Shown in pieces: positions 27,226-35,256 of a stretch of 64,000 nt of DNA (the first letter of the stretch is position 1; every line of letters starts with the position of its first letter). This DNA is from Candidatus Allofournierella pullicola (GTDB taxonomy: Bacteria; Bacillota; Clostridia; Oscillospirales; Ruminococcaceae). The stretch is taken from contig DXFW01000002.1 of the NCBI GenBank assembly GCA_019114225.1, positions 1-64,000 of the forward strand, written 5' to 3'. Under the pieces are notes generated by a model. That model saw only the letters and a program-made list of their open reading frames with translations, ran no database searches and was not told where the DNA came from. Position numbers and translations under genes: made by a program.

Positions 27226-29011
27226 ACTGTTCTACCGCTGGGTGCTGCCGCTCTCGGCGGCGGGGGCGCTGGCTGTGCTGGCTTGTCTGGCCCTCTCACC
27301 CCTGCTGAACAAGCTGCGGCCCGCGGCCCGGGCGAGGGCGCTGGCGGCGGCCTTCCCCTTCTTTCTGGTGCCGGTGGGGCCGGTGCTGGCCCTGCTCTTT
27401 GCGGCAAAGCCCGCCCCGGTGACCGCGCCGCTGGCCCCGGTGGGCCAGGCGCTGGACACGGCGGCCCGCACCGCCCAAAGCGCCGCCCCGGCGACGCTGC
27501 CTGCCGCGGCAGCCGCTGCGGCTCCAGCGGCGGACCCGGCGGCTCTGGTGCTGGCGGCGCTGCCCTGGATCTGGGCCGTGGGCGCGGTGGCGTGTACCCT
27601 GTGGCAGTGGGGGCGTTATCTGTGCTTTGTCCGTGGCCTTGCGCGTCTCTCCGCTTCGGTGGAAGGGGAGAGGGAAGCGCTGTGGCAGGAAGTGTGCGCC
27701 CAGGCGGGCGTGGCCCGTGCGCCCCGGCTGCGGGCCTGCCCCGGCCTTTCCGGCCCGGTGATGGCCGGCCTTGTGCGCCCGGTGCTTTATCTGCCCGAAG
27801 GGATGGACCTGGGCCGGCTGGAGCTGGCCCTGCGCCACGAGGCTGCCCATCTGAGCCGGGGCGATTTGTGGGCCAAGGCGCTGGTGCGCTGGTGCTGCCG
27901 GCTGCACTGGTTCGATCCTCTTTGCGCCCTCCACGCGGCCCGCTGGAGCCGGGCCTGTGAATATGCCTGCGACGAGAAGGCCGCTGCCGGGCTGGACGAC
28001 AGCCGCCGCAAGGCCTACGGCCTTCTGTTGCTGGACGCGGCCCAAAGCCGTCCCCTGCCCGCCGGCGCGGCGGGTCTCGGCGGCAGCAAAAAAGAGTTGC
28101 AGGCCCGGCTGGCCGCTCTGCTGCACCCTGCAGTCCCCGGCCGCCGTCTCACCGCAGGGGTGGCTGTGGCGCTGGCCGCCGCCCTTTGCCTCTCCGCCTG
28201 CGCGGCGGCGGGCCTTTCCGCCTCCGAGACACCGATGTCCGCCCCGGTGAGCAGCGCCTCGCCCCAGCCGCTGACCGGCGGTGAGGAGAACACCTCCGCG
28301 CCGGAAAGCGAGCCGGAGACGACGCCTCTGCCCCTGCCTATGGAAGAGCCGGCGGAAAAGCCTGAGCTGCAGGAAGGCGAGACGGAAGTGAAGTGGGAAC
28401 ACTGGACCGAAGCTATCGTTGCACAGACCGACTATACCCAGGACGACAGCCTGCCGTTTGATACTTATGTACTGGAACGGGAACCGCGGAACGGGGCCGA
28501 GGAGGTCAGCGGATGGGCCTTTTATAACGAGCAGGGCGTGGTGACCCGCCGGGAGCCCCTGGACCGGGTGGAACTGCAGCCCGCGGTGCAGGGCGTGGGC
28601 CGGACCAACGGCGAGCCGGTGACCAACCTTGCCGCCAATGATTTGACCGGGTTTGCCTGGCCGGTGCCGGAGTATATAGAAGTCAGCCGCTGGAAGAGCA
28701 ACTACCACAAAGGGGCTGACCTGAAAGCGCCCTACGGCAGTGAAGTGCTGGCCATGGCGTCGGGCACCGTGACCATGGCTCAGTGGCATTACAGCTACGG
28801 CAACGTGGTGATGATCGACCACGGCGATGGCCTTTCTACCCTGTACAGCCATATGAGCAGCATGGATGTGGCGGTGGGGGACAAGGTAGCCCAGGGCCAG
28901 CAGATCGGCGCGGTGGGTTCCACCGGCAACAGCACCGGGAACCATTGCCACGTTGAGGTGTGCAAGAACGGCGTGCTCCTGGACCTGCACGACTACTTCC
29001 CGGACGCCTGA
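27218..29011 (+). CDS. M56 (BlaR1-like) metallopeptidase fused to an M23 peptidase domain
   Basis: A 597-residue membrane protein. Residues 1-330 are BlaR1/MecR1-like: membrane segments near 8-30, 42-62, 110-130 and 312-332, the gluzincin motif HEAAH at 207-211 and CDE at 251-253. Instead of the penicillin-binding sensor it has a 140-residue acidic and proline-rich linker, then an M23/LytM domain with HKGAD (H497, D501), YSH (H545) and HCHVEV (H576, H578), so the zinc site looks intact. GTG 27218 overlaps the repressor gene. The M23/M56 combination is known to databases. Its function is inferred as cell-wall sensing. Confidence 0.9.
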   Translation: MSELFYRWVLPLSAAGALAVLACLALSPLLNKLRPAARARALAAAFPFFLVPVGPVLALLFAAKPAPVTAPLAPVGQALDTAARTAQSAAPATLPAAAAAAAPAADPAALVLAALPWIWAVGAVACTLWQWGRYLCFVRGLARLSASVEGEREALWQEVCAQAGVARAPRLRACPGLSGPVMAGLVRPVLYLPEGMDLGRLELALRHEAAHLSRGDLWAKALVRWCCRLHWFDPLCALHAARWSRACEYACDEKAAAGLDDSRRKAYGLLLLDAAQSRPLPAGAAGLGGSKKELQARLAALLHPAVPGRRLTAGVAVALAAALCLSACAAAGLSASETPMSAPVSSASPQPLTGGEENTSAPESEPETTPLPLPMEEPAEKPELQEGETEVKWEHWTEAIVAQTDYTQDDSLPFDTYVLEREPRNGAEEVSGWAFYNEQGVVTRREPLDRVELQPAVQGVGRTNGEPVTNLAANDLTGFAWPVPEYIEVSRWKSNYHKGADLKAPYGSEVLAMASGTVTMAQWHYSYGNVVMIDHGDGLSTLYSHMSSMDVAVGDKVAQGQQIGAVGSTGNSTGNHCHVEVCKNGVLLDLHDYFPDA

Positions 29012-29021
29012 CCGAAAACGC

Positions 29022-29054
29022 AAAAAAGACCGCCCCTCGCCGGGGCGGTCTTTT
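29022..29054. terminator. bidirectional terminator between M56-M23 and fba
   Basis: GACCGCCCC at 29028-29036 pairs with GGGGCGGTC at 29042-29050, flanked by an A-tract and a T-tract. Confidence 0.92.
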
Positions 29055-29075
29055 CGGTTCAATGGGAAAAGAGGC

Positions 29076-29939
29076 TTACGCTTTGTTCACGCTGCCGAAC
29101 AGCTCCATCTTCTCCTTGACGGTAGCCTTGATGGCCTCAAAGCCGGGCAGCAGCAGCTTGCGGGGGTCATAGCCCTTGCCCTGCTGGTCCTTGCCGGCCT
29201 CGATGTACTCGCGGGTGGCGGCGGCGAAGCTCAGCTGGCACTCGGTGTTCACGTTGATCTTGGATACGCCCAGGCTGATGGCCTTCTGGATCATGTCGGC
29301 GGGAATGCCGGTGCCGCCGTGCAGCACCAGGGGAATGCCATTGGTGGCCTCGTGGATCTTGTCCAGCGCGTCAAAGTCCAGGCCCTTCCAGTTGGCGGGG
29401 TACTTGCCGTGGATGTTGCCGATACCGGCGGCCAGGAAGTCGATGCCCAGGTCCGCGATACGCTTGCACTCGGCGGGGTCGGCCACTTCGCCGGCGCCCA
29501 CAACGCCGTCTTCCTCGCCGCCGATGGAGCCCACCTCGGCCTCCACGGAAACGCCCATCTCATGGGCCAGTTTCACCAGCTCGGTGGTCTTGGCCACGTT
29601 CTCGTCGATGGGGTAGTGGCTGCCGTCGAACATAATGCTGGAGAAGCCGGCTTCCAGGCAGGCCTTGGCGCCCTCGTAGCTGCCGTGGTCCAGGTGCAGA
29701 GCCACAGGCACGGTGATGTTCAAAGTCTCCACCATGGCCTTCACCATGGCGGCCACGGTCTTGTAGCCGGTCATGTATTTGCCTGCGCCCTCAGACACGC
29801 CCAGGATCACCGGGCTGTTCAGCTCCTGCGCGGTGAGCAGAACGGCCTTGGTCCACTCCAGGTTGTTGATGTTGAACTGACCCACGGCATAGTGGCCGTC
29901 CCGGGCCTTTTTGAGCATTTCAGTGGCGGAAACTAACAT
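29076..29939 (-). CDS. fba: class II fructose-bisphosphate aldolase
   Basis: A 287-residue zinc-dependent aldolase of glycolysis. The metal ligands appear in LHLDHGSYEG, VEAEVGSIGG, GIGNIHGKYP and VLHGGTGIP. It ends near KMELFGSVNKA. ATG 29939 is preceded by GGAGGT. A clear promoter sits between it and the upstream glycosylase gene. It could also be a tagatose-bisphosphate aldolase (GatY/KbaY type), as the families are close. Confidence 0.93.
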   Translation of the reverse strand: MLVSATEMLKKARDGHYAVGQFNINNLEWTKAVLLTAQELNSPVILGVSEGAGKYMTGYKTVAAMVKAMVETLNITVPVALHLDHGSYEGAKACLEAGFSSIMFDGSHYPIDENVAKTTELVKLAHEMGVSVEAEVGSIGGEEDGVVGAGEVADPAECKRIADLGIDFLAAGIGNIHGKYPANWKGLDFDALDKIHEATNGIPLVLHGGTGIPADMIQKAISLGVSKINVNTECQLSFAAATREYIEAGKDQQGKGYDPRKLLLPGFEAIKATVKEKMELFGSVNKA

Positions 29940-29981
29940 ATTTATGACCTCCGATCGTTTGGATGGATGCAATCCTAAAAC

Positions 29982-30010
29982 AGTATACCCCATCAGACAG
30001 CCAAAATCAA
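29982..30010 (-). promoter_or_regulatory. fba promoter
   Basis: On the minus strand TTGATT (30005-30010), a 17-base spacer and TATACT (29982-29987). It overlaps the stop codon of the glycosylase gene, so fba has its own start of transcription. Confidence 0.75.
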
Positions 30011-30852
30011 TCGCTGCGGCGCGGTTTTGCGGTTTTTTTGTCTTTTGCGCCCCGGGGAAGGCTGGCCCGGGCGTAATCAAAGATGAACTGCTGGGCAATC
30101 CCCTGATACGGCCGGCAGCACACCGGCGCGCCCCGGGGAAAAAGCCGCGCCATCGCCCGCTTCATCCAAACGTCCATGGGCACCACGCTCCAGCGGGAAA
30201 GGCTGTAGAGCAGCACGCAGTCCGCCACCTTGGGCCCCACTCCTTTGATGGTCGTCAAAAGGGCCCGGGCCTCTGCGTCGGAGAGGGAGGCCAGCGCCGC
30301 CTCGCTCACCTGGCCGGAGGCGACTTTGCGGGCCGCGTCGATGAGGTATCCCGCACGCCAGCCAGCACGCAGAAAGGCCAGGTCCTCCGGCTCCCGTGCG
30401 GCCAGCACCTCCGGCGCGGGGAAGGAATAAAGCCCGTTTGCCAGCGGCTCGCCCAGCCCCCGGCACAGCCGCCCGGTGATGGCCGCAATGCGGGGGATGT
30501 TGTTGTTCTGGCTGATGATGAAACAGCACAGAGTCTCAAAAAAGGGCTGGCGCAGCACCCGAATGCCCGGGCTGTGCTCCACGCACGCCGCGAGCCGCTT
30601 GCTGCCGGAGCAAAAGCGCTCCAGCAGGGCGGGGTAGTCCATGTCCAGCGCAAAATAGTTTTCCCAAAAGGCCCGGTCCTCTTCCTGCGCGCCGTCCAGC
30701 GCCAGGACCGCGCTTTCCATGCGGGCCGTCACCGCCCGCCCGGCGGCCACGCCGGACCAGCCGCCGCCCTCCAGCGGCTGCCACAAAAAGGTCTGGCCGC
30801 ACCCAAGCGTGGCGTCCAGATCCAGCCCGCGGGTGTTTTCCAACAGCAGCAT
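30007..30852 (-). CDS. ogg: 8-oxoguanine DNA glycosylase (Ogg type)
   Basis: A 281-residue HhH-GPD glycosylase/lyase that removes oxidised guanine. The N-terminal GCGQTFLWQPLEGG, the FFETLCCFIISQNNNIPRI segment, the hairpin TIKGVGPKVADCVLLYSL with the catalytic lysine, and the catalytic aspartate in VVPMDVWMKR match human OGG1. AAGGAG precedes ATG 30852. Its 5' leader contains a 29-base element nearly identical to one at 54600-54629. Confidence 0.93.
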   Translation of the reverse strand: MLLLENTRGLDLDATLGCGQTFLWQPLEGGGWSGVAAGRAVTARMESAVLALDGAQEEDRAFWENYFALDMDYPALLERFCSGSKRLAACVEHSPGIRVLRQPFFETLCCFIISQNNNIPRIAAITGRLCRGLGEPLANGLYSFPAPEVLAAREPEDLAFLRAGWRAGYLIDAARKVASGQVSEAALASLSDAEARALLTTIKGVGPKVADCVLLYSLSRWSVVPMDVWMKRAMARLFPRGAPVCCRPYQGIAQQFIFDYARASLPRGAKDKKTAKPRRSD

Positions 30853-30858
30853 GACGTC

Positions 30859-30887
30859 TCCTTTCTCAAAAGGGGTGTTCCTGCTTT
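30859..30887 (-). repeat. 5' leader element shared with the gene at 54117, copy 1
   Basis: Minus-strand leader segment AAAGCAGGAACACC followed by CCTTTTGAGAAAGGA, able to form a small hairpin. It matches 54600-54629 at 26 of 29 positions with one inserted base. Both copies lie between a promoter and the ribosome binding site. Confidence 0.7.
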
Positions 30888-30889
30888 GT

Positions 30890-30918
30890 ACGATAGCGGC
30901 CCCAAGCGCCAAAGTCAA
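30890..30918 (-). promoter_or_regulatory. ogg promoter
   Basis: Minus strand TTGACT (30913-30918), 17-base spacer, TATCGT (30890-30895). It lies directly upstream of the shared leader element. Confidence 0.55.
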
Positions 30919-31035
30919 GGCCCCCGGGACAAACCGCCCGGCGGTAAATAAAGAGAAAAAAGGGGCAAAATCCCAGTAAAAACCGTCGAAATTCCAATAT
31001 TGACAGGCCGTTTATAACCCCTTGTTTACGGAAAA

Positions 31036-31148
31036 ACTTTCAACAACGCTGTGGAAAACCGGGTTGAAAACCCGGGACGGTGTGGAAAAAAGTGCCCCGG
31101 ACAGGCCGTTTTTTAACATTTTCCACAAGGTTTTCAACATGTGGAAAG
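31036..31148. other. cluster of DnaA-box-like sequences in a 557-base non-coding stretch
   Basis: The gap 30853-31409 has no gene. Three copies of TTTTCCACA (8 of 9 to the DnaA box TTATCCACA) lie at 31050-31058 (reverse), 31081-31089 (reverse) and 31119-31127 (forward), with CTTTCCACA at 31140-31148 (reverse). Weaker TTTTCAACA-like copies lie at 31037-31045, 31062-31070 and 31131-31139. A TTGACA occurs at 31000-31005 and the stretch 31111-31124 is AT-rich. Confidence 0.55.
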
Positions 31149-31338
31149 TTAAAAACCGGATTACGAAGTGTATAACGGTCTTTACAAAGGGGGCAGCGCG
31201 GCTTCTACCGCCAAAGATTCTGCATAAATTTTTGCAAGAATGTCCAAAATCCCGCCGGGGCATGCCCGCTGCCGGGGCCCGGCGGCGAAAGGGGCCGAAA
31301 CTTTGTGTCAAACACTGGCAAAACCTGCGGCGGGGTGG

Positions 31339-31392
31339 TATACTTTTTTTGTATGCACAACGACGAGACAAAGGCGGCGTTCCGCCGCCTTT
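31339..31392 (+). promoter_or_regulatory. candidate rlmB -10 element and leader hairpin
   Basis: TATACT at 31339-31344 with a poor -35 (TGGCAA at 31316). Downstream, AAAGGCGGCG at 31370-31379 pairs with CGCCGCCTTT at 31383-31392 around TTC, directly before the ribosome binding site of rlmB. Confidence 0.45.
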
Positions 31393-31409
31393 CACAAAAA
31401 GGAGAAATC

Positions 31410-32186
31410 ATGCGCAACAGCCCCGAAAAACATGACAACGGCGCTCTGGAACAGAGCCTCGTTTACGGCAAGAACCCGGTCACCGAACTGCTGAAAAGCG
31501 GCGCCGGGGTGGACACTGTGCTGCTCAGCGAGGGCCTGCCCGACGCGGTGGCCTCCTATTACACCGCGCTGGCCAAACAGGCGGGCGCGGTGGTCAAGCG
31601 GGTGCACCCCAACAAGCTGCGGTTGAGCTGCGGCACCGACAGCCACCAGGGCGTGGCGGCCTACGCCTCTTCCATCTCCTATGTGGGGCTGGACGATTTG
31701 CTGGCCATCGCCCGGGACAAGGGCGAACCTCCCTTCCTGGTGCTGGCCGACGGGGTGGAGGACCCCCACAATCTGGGCGCGATCATCCGCTCGGCTTTGC
31801 TGTGCGGCGCCCACGGCGTGGTCATCCCCAAGCGGGGCGGCGCGGCGGTGACCCCCACTGTGCTGAAAAGCAGCGCCGGCGCGGCGGCCCGGCTGCCGGT
31901 GGCCCGGGTGGCCAACATCGGCGAGAGCATTCGCCGCCTGAAGGAGCAGGGCGTGTTCGTCTACTGCGCCGACATGGACGGCCAGCCCCTGGAAAAGGCG
32001 GACCTCACCGGCCCGGTTGCGCTGGTGATGGGCAGCGAGGGCAAGGGCGTCAGCCCGCTGGTGCGCAAGCTGTGCGACGGCGCGGTGAGCCTTGCCATGG
32101 CCGGGCGCGGCACCGGAGTGGACAGCTTCAACGTCTCGGTGGCCGCGGGCATTATCCTCTACGAGATCGCGCGGCAGCGCCGCTGA
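31410..32186 (+). CDS. rlmB: 23S rRNA (guanosine-2'-O-)-methyltransferase RlmB (TrmH family)
   Basis: A 258-residue SPOUT enzyme. The N-terminal substrate-binding part starts at LVYGKNPVTELLKS. Catalytic motifs are LADGVEDPHNLGAIIRSALLCG, VMGSEGKGVSPLVRKLCD and SFNVSVAAGIILYEI. It methylates the 2'-O of a guanosine in the 23S peptidyl-transferase centre. ATG 31410 has AAAAAGGAG upstream. An earlier in-frame codon at 31305 lies before the -10 element and is rejected. Confidence 0.93.
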   Translation: MRNSPEKHDNGALEQSLVYGKNPVTELLKSGAGVDTVLLSEGLPDAVASYYTALAKQAGAVVKRVHPNKLRLSCGTDSHQGVAAYASSISYVGLDDLLAIARDKGEPPFLVLADGVEDPHNLGAIIRSALLCGAHGVVIPKRGGAAVTPTVLKSSAGAAARLPVARVANIGESIRRLKEQGVFVYCADMDGQPLEKADLTGPVALVMGSEGKGVSPLVRKLCDGAVSLAMAGRGTGVDSFNVSVAAGIILYEIARQRR

Positions 32187-32222
32187 ACACATACGCCCCA
32201 CAAGGCATGGAGGGATCGATCA

Positions 32223-35021
32223 GTGCCAGACAACAAATTTTCCAGCTCGGTGGACGAGATCCTGGAAACGCTCAAACAGCAGCAGGCGGCGGCCCCGGCC
32301 AGTGACCGGGCGGTGGACGAGATCCTGGCCGACCTGGGCCTGGGAGACGGCCTGCCTCTGCCGCCGGTGAAAGAAACGCCGGCGCCCCAGCCCGCGCCCA
32401 AAGCCCGGCCCGCCGCGGCCCCCGCGGAAGAAAAAACGGCCCGCCCCGCCCCGCAGCCCGAGGCGGGACAGGCGCGCCCGGCCGCGGCGGAACAGCCCGC
32501 CAAAGCGCCTGCGCCCGCCCAAAAACAGGCGGCGAAACAAACGCCCCCCGCCAAGGCACAGGCGCCCCAAAAGCAGGAGGCGCCCCGCCAGAGCGCCCCG
32601 GAGCAGCCTGCCCGGCGCACGCTGCAGCGCCCGGCGGCAAAGGCCCCGGCGGCCGAGCCTGAGCGGGAGACCGATGAGGTCATCCGTCAGGTGCAGCAGA
32701 CGGTGTCCGCCCCGGCGGCCCCCTCGCCCGACGCACTGCAGCAGCTCACCGGCACCATCAGCGAGACAATGCAGTTCGACGCGGAGTTCCAGAAGTTTTT
32801 CAGCGAGAGCGTGGCGGTCATCCCCGACGAGGAGCCGGAACAGCACCCGGGCTTTTTCGCCCGCTTTTTGCGCCACAAGGACGACGACGCCGGCTTTGAG
32901 GAGGACGACGAGCTGACCGAGACCGGGGAAGTGCGGGTGGACGAGCCCACCCTGATGATCCCCGACTCCGCCCGTGCGCCCCAGCCGGAGGAGGAGCCGG
33001 TGGCCCTGCCGGTGAACAACGAGCCTGCCCGGCCGCAGGCGGCGGCCCGGGAGGCCGGCCCCGAGCTGACGGACACCGGCGTGATCCAGCTGGAAGGGCT
33101 GGAGGACGACACCCGCCCCCTGGAGGATCTGGAGGAGGCCGCGGGCAGTATCCGCTTTGAACAGGAGCCTGCCGGCGAGCCGGAAGAGGAGCCCGAAGAG
33201 CAGCGAGCCAAGCGGGGCTTCTTCCCCCGGATGTTCGGCGGCGAAGCGCCTGCGGAGGCTGTGTTCGACGAGCCCGAGCAGCCGGAATACATCGACGATT
33301 ACGAGGACCCCGCCGACGCGGCCGCGGTGCAGGCGGACCTGGACGGCATGCGCCGCATGCTGGCCCTGCGCACGGTGCTCACCGGCATTCTCACGGTCCT
33401 GCTTCTCTATCTGGGCCTGGCGGTGGGCTCCAGCCCGCTGCCGCCCATCGGGCCCATCGACCCGGCCACCGCCCCCGCCGCCTATCTCGCGGTGCACCTG
33501 ATCGCGCTGGCGGCGGCCTGCGCCGTCAACTGGCGGGTGCTCGCAAACGGCGTGCCCGGGATCTGGGGCCGCCCCAGCGCCGACACCATCCCTGCGCTGG
33601 CAGCCTTCGGCGCGCTTGTGCAGCTGGTGGTGCTTTTGACGGCGGCGGATAAATTCGAGGCCGACAAGCTCACCCTCTTCGCCGCTCCTGCCGTGCTGCT
33701 GCTGTGCCTGAACGCCTTTGGGCGCTTTGTCATGCAGGGCGTGGTTTCCCGCAATTTCCGCATGGCCAGCACCGGCAGCGAGCACACCGCGGCGGCGCCT
33801 CTGGGCGACGCCGAGCTCACCGCCCGCCTGGCCCAGGGCCTGGGCGAACCGGAACCCTGCCTGCTTTTGAACCGGCCCACCTCGCTGGTCAAGGGCTTTT
33901 TGCGCCAGAGCTTCTCCGAGCGGGCCAGCGACGGCCTGGCTCAGAAGCTGAGTTGGATTTTGCTGGGCGCGGCTCTGGTGAGCGCGCTGGTCAGCCTCTT
34001 TGCGGGCCACGGCGGCCTGGCTGCCGTCAACGCCCTGGCGGGCGCGCTGTGCCTGGGCGGGCCGCTGGCGGCCACCCTGCTGAGCGCGCTGCCCAGCCTG
34101 CTGGCCCAGAAGAGCGCCGCCCAGGTGGGCGCGGTCATCCCCGGCGCGGCGGCTACCGAGCAGCTGGGCCGTGCCAACATCGCCGTGGTGGGCGCGAGGG
34201 ACCTGGTGCCCGGCGCCAGCGTGCGGCTGCACGGGATCAAGACCTTCGAAAAACAGCGCATTGACCTGGCCATCCTCTACGCGGCCTCGGTGCTCATCGA
34301 GGGCTGCGACACCCTGCGGGATGTGTTTATGAACATCATCCAGGGCAAGACCGAAATGCTCTTCAAGGTGGAGAACCTGGAGAACCTGCCCGGCTACGGC
34401 TTCACCGCCTGGGTGAACAACAACCGGGTCATCGTGGGCAACCGGGCCTTCATGCAGCAGCAGGGCCTGGAGATCCCCAGCCTGGACTATGAGAACCGCT
34501 ACACCAAGGGCAAGCGCCTGCCCATCTATCTGGCGGTGAGCGGCCGTCTGTTCGCCATGTTCCTGGTGAGCTACAAGGCCAACCCCCAGGTGGCGGCCAC
34601 CCTGTCCGACCTGCGCAGCCAGGGCGTGTCCCTGCTGGTGCAGAGCGACGACTTCAACCTCACCGGCGAAGGGCTGGCGGTGCTCTACGGCCTGCCCGCG
34701 GGCAGTGTAAAGGTGCTTTCCGGCGCCGAGCGCCGCATGCTGGCCCCCCACACCGCCTATGCCGAGACCAGCGAGGGCTGCATGACCCACATGGGCAGCT
34801 TCGCCTCCTTTGTGGGCGGCCTGCGGGCCGCCGCCGGAGCGGCCTGGGGCGAGAAGGTGGCCAGCTTTGTGCAGGCCGCGGGCGTGGGCGTCAGCTGCCT
34901 GCTGGCGCTGGTGATGGCCTTCACCGGCGGCATTGGCGCGCTGGGCCTGCCGGCTCTGGTGCTCTATCAGGCGGCCTGGGCAGTGCTCACCCTGGCCATG
35001 CCTCTGCTGAAAAAATATTAA
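32223..35021 (+). CDS. degenerate P-type-ATPase-like membrane protein with a long disordered N-terminus
   Basis: A 932-residue protein from GTG 32223 (GGAGGG upstream). Residues 1-375 are low-complexity, Ala/Pro/Gln-rich then acidic, with VDEIL repeats at 10 and 31 and ELTETG/ELTDTG repeats at 230 and 281. Membrane segments occupy about 380-500 and 575-630. Residues 715-760 read like a P1B-ATPase nucleotide-binding domain (GYGFTAWVNNNRVIVGNRAF), and 785-825 like the hinge. The DKTGT phosphorylation motif is replaced by VVGARDL near 655-661, and no GDGxND is seen, so ATP-driven transport is unlikely. Confidence 0.7.
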   Translation: MPDNKFSSSVDEILETLKQQQAAAPASDRAVDEILADLGLGDGLPLPPVKETPAPQPAPKARPAAAPAEEKTARPAPQPEAGQARPAAAEQPAKAPAPAQKQAAKQTPPAKAQAPQKQEAPRQSAPEQPARRTLQRPAAKAPAAEPERETDEVIRQVQQTVSAPAAPSPDALQQLTGTISETMQFDAEFQKFFSESVAVIPDEEPEQHPGFFARFLRHKDDDAGFEEDDELTETGEVRVDEPTLMIPDSARAPQPEEEPVALPVNNEPARPQAAAREAGPELTDTGVIQLEGLEDDTRPLEDLEEAAGSIRFEQEPAGEPEEEPEEQRAKRGFFPRMFGGEAPAEAVFDEPEQPEYIDDYEDPADAAAVQADLDGMRRMLALRTVLTGILTVLLLYLGLAVGSSPLPPIGPIDPATAPAAYLAVHLIALAAACAVNWRVLANGVPGIWGRPSADTIPALAAFGALVQLVVLLTAADKFEADKLTLFAAPAVLLLCLNAFGRFVMQGVVSRNFRMASTGSEHTAAAPLGDAELTARLAQGLGEPEPCLLLNRPTSLVKGFLRQSFSERASDGLAQKLSWILLGAALVSALVSLFAGHGGLAAVNALAGALCLGGPLAATLLSALPSLLAQKSAAQVGAVIPGAAATEQLGRANIAVVGARDLVPGASVRLHGIKTFEKQRIDLAILYAASVLIEGCDTLRDVFMNIIQGKTEMLFKVENLENLPGYGFTAWVNNNRVIVGNRAFMQQQGLEIPSLDYENRYTKGKRLPIYLAVSGRLFAMFLVSYKANPQVAATLSDLRSQGVSLLVQSDDFNLTGEGLAVLYGLPAGSVKVLSGAERRMLAPHTAYAETSEGCMTHMGSFASFVGGLRAAAGAAWGEKVASFVQAAGVGVSCLLALVMAFTGGIGALGLPALVLYQAAWAVLTLAMPLLKKY

Positions 35022-35023
35022 CC

Positions 35024-35060
35024 AAAATCCCCGCCGGGCCGCGCCCGGCGGGGATTTTTT
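35024..35060 (+). terminator. terminator after the P-type-ATPase-like gene
   Basis: A 16-bp stem (35024-35039 with 35043-35058) continuing into a T-tract to 35060. Confidence 0.93.
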
Positions 35061-35127
35061 GTGGTTTTTGGGGCAAAGTTCCGGCCCGTCAATAGGCAAA
35101 ATCCACAAAGCTTTCGGCGGATTTTGT

Positions 35128-35190
35128 GCGGGGCATGCCCCGCATTTAACGTGAATAATCCTTTAAAAATTATTCAAACTGTGCTAAAAT
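35128..35190 (+). promoter_or_regulatory. promoter and palindromes upstream of the EF-G paralogue
   Basis: TTTAAA at 35162-35167, 17 bases, TAAAAT at 35185-35190. A perfect 16-bp palindrome of GCGGGGCA and its complement occupies 35128-35143. GAATAAT at 35153-35159 and ATTATTC at 35169-35175 form a dyad around the -35, suggesting an operator. Confidence 0.55.
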
Positions 35191-35256
35191 TTTGTTTAGG
35201 TTGCTACCGCCGCATTACCTTTGCAAAACACGCGGTAGAAGAGAGGGTTAATTAGA

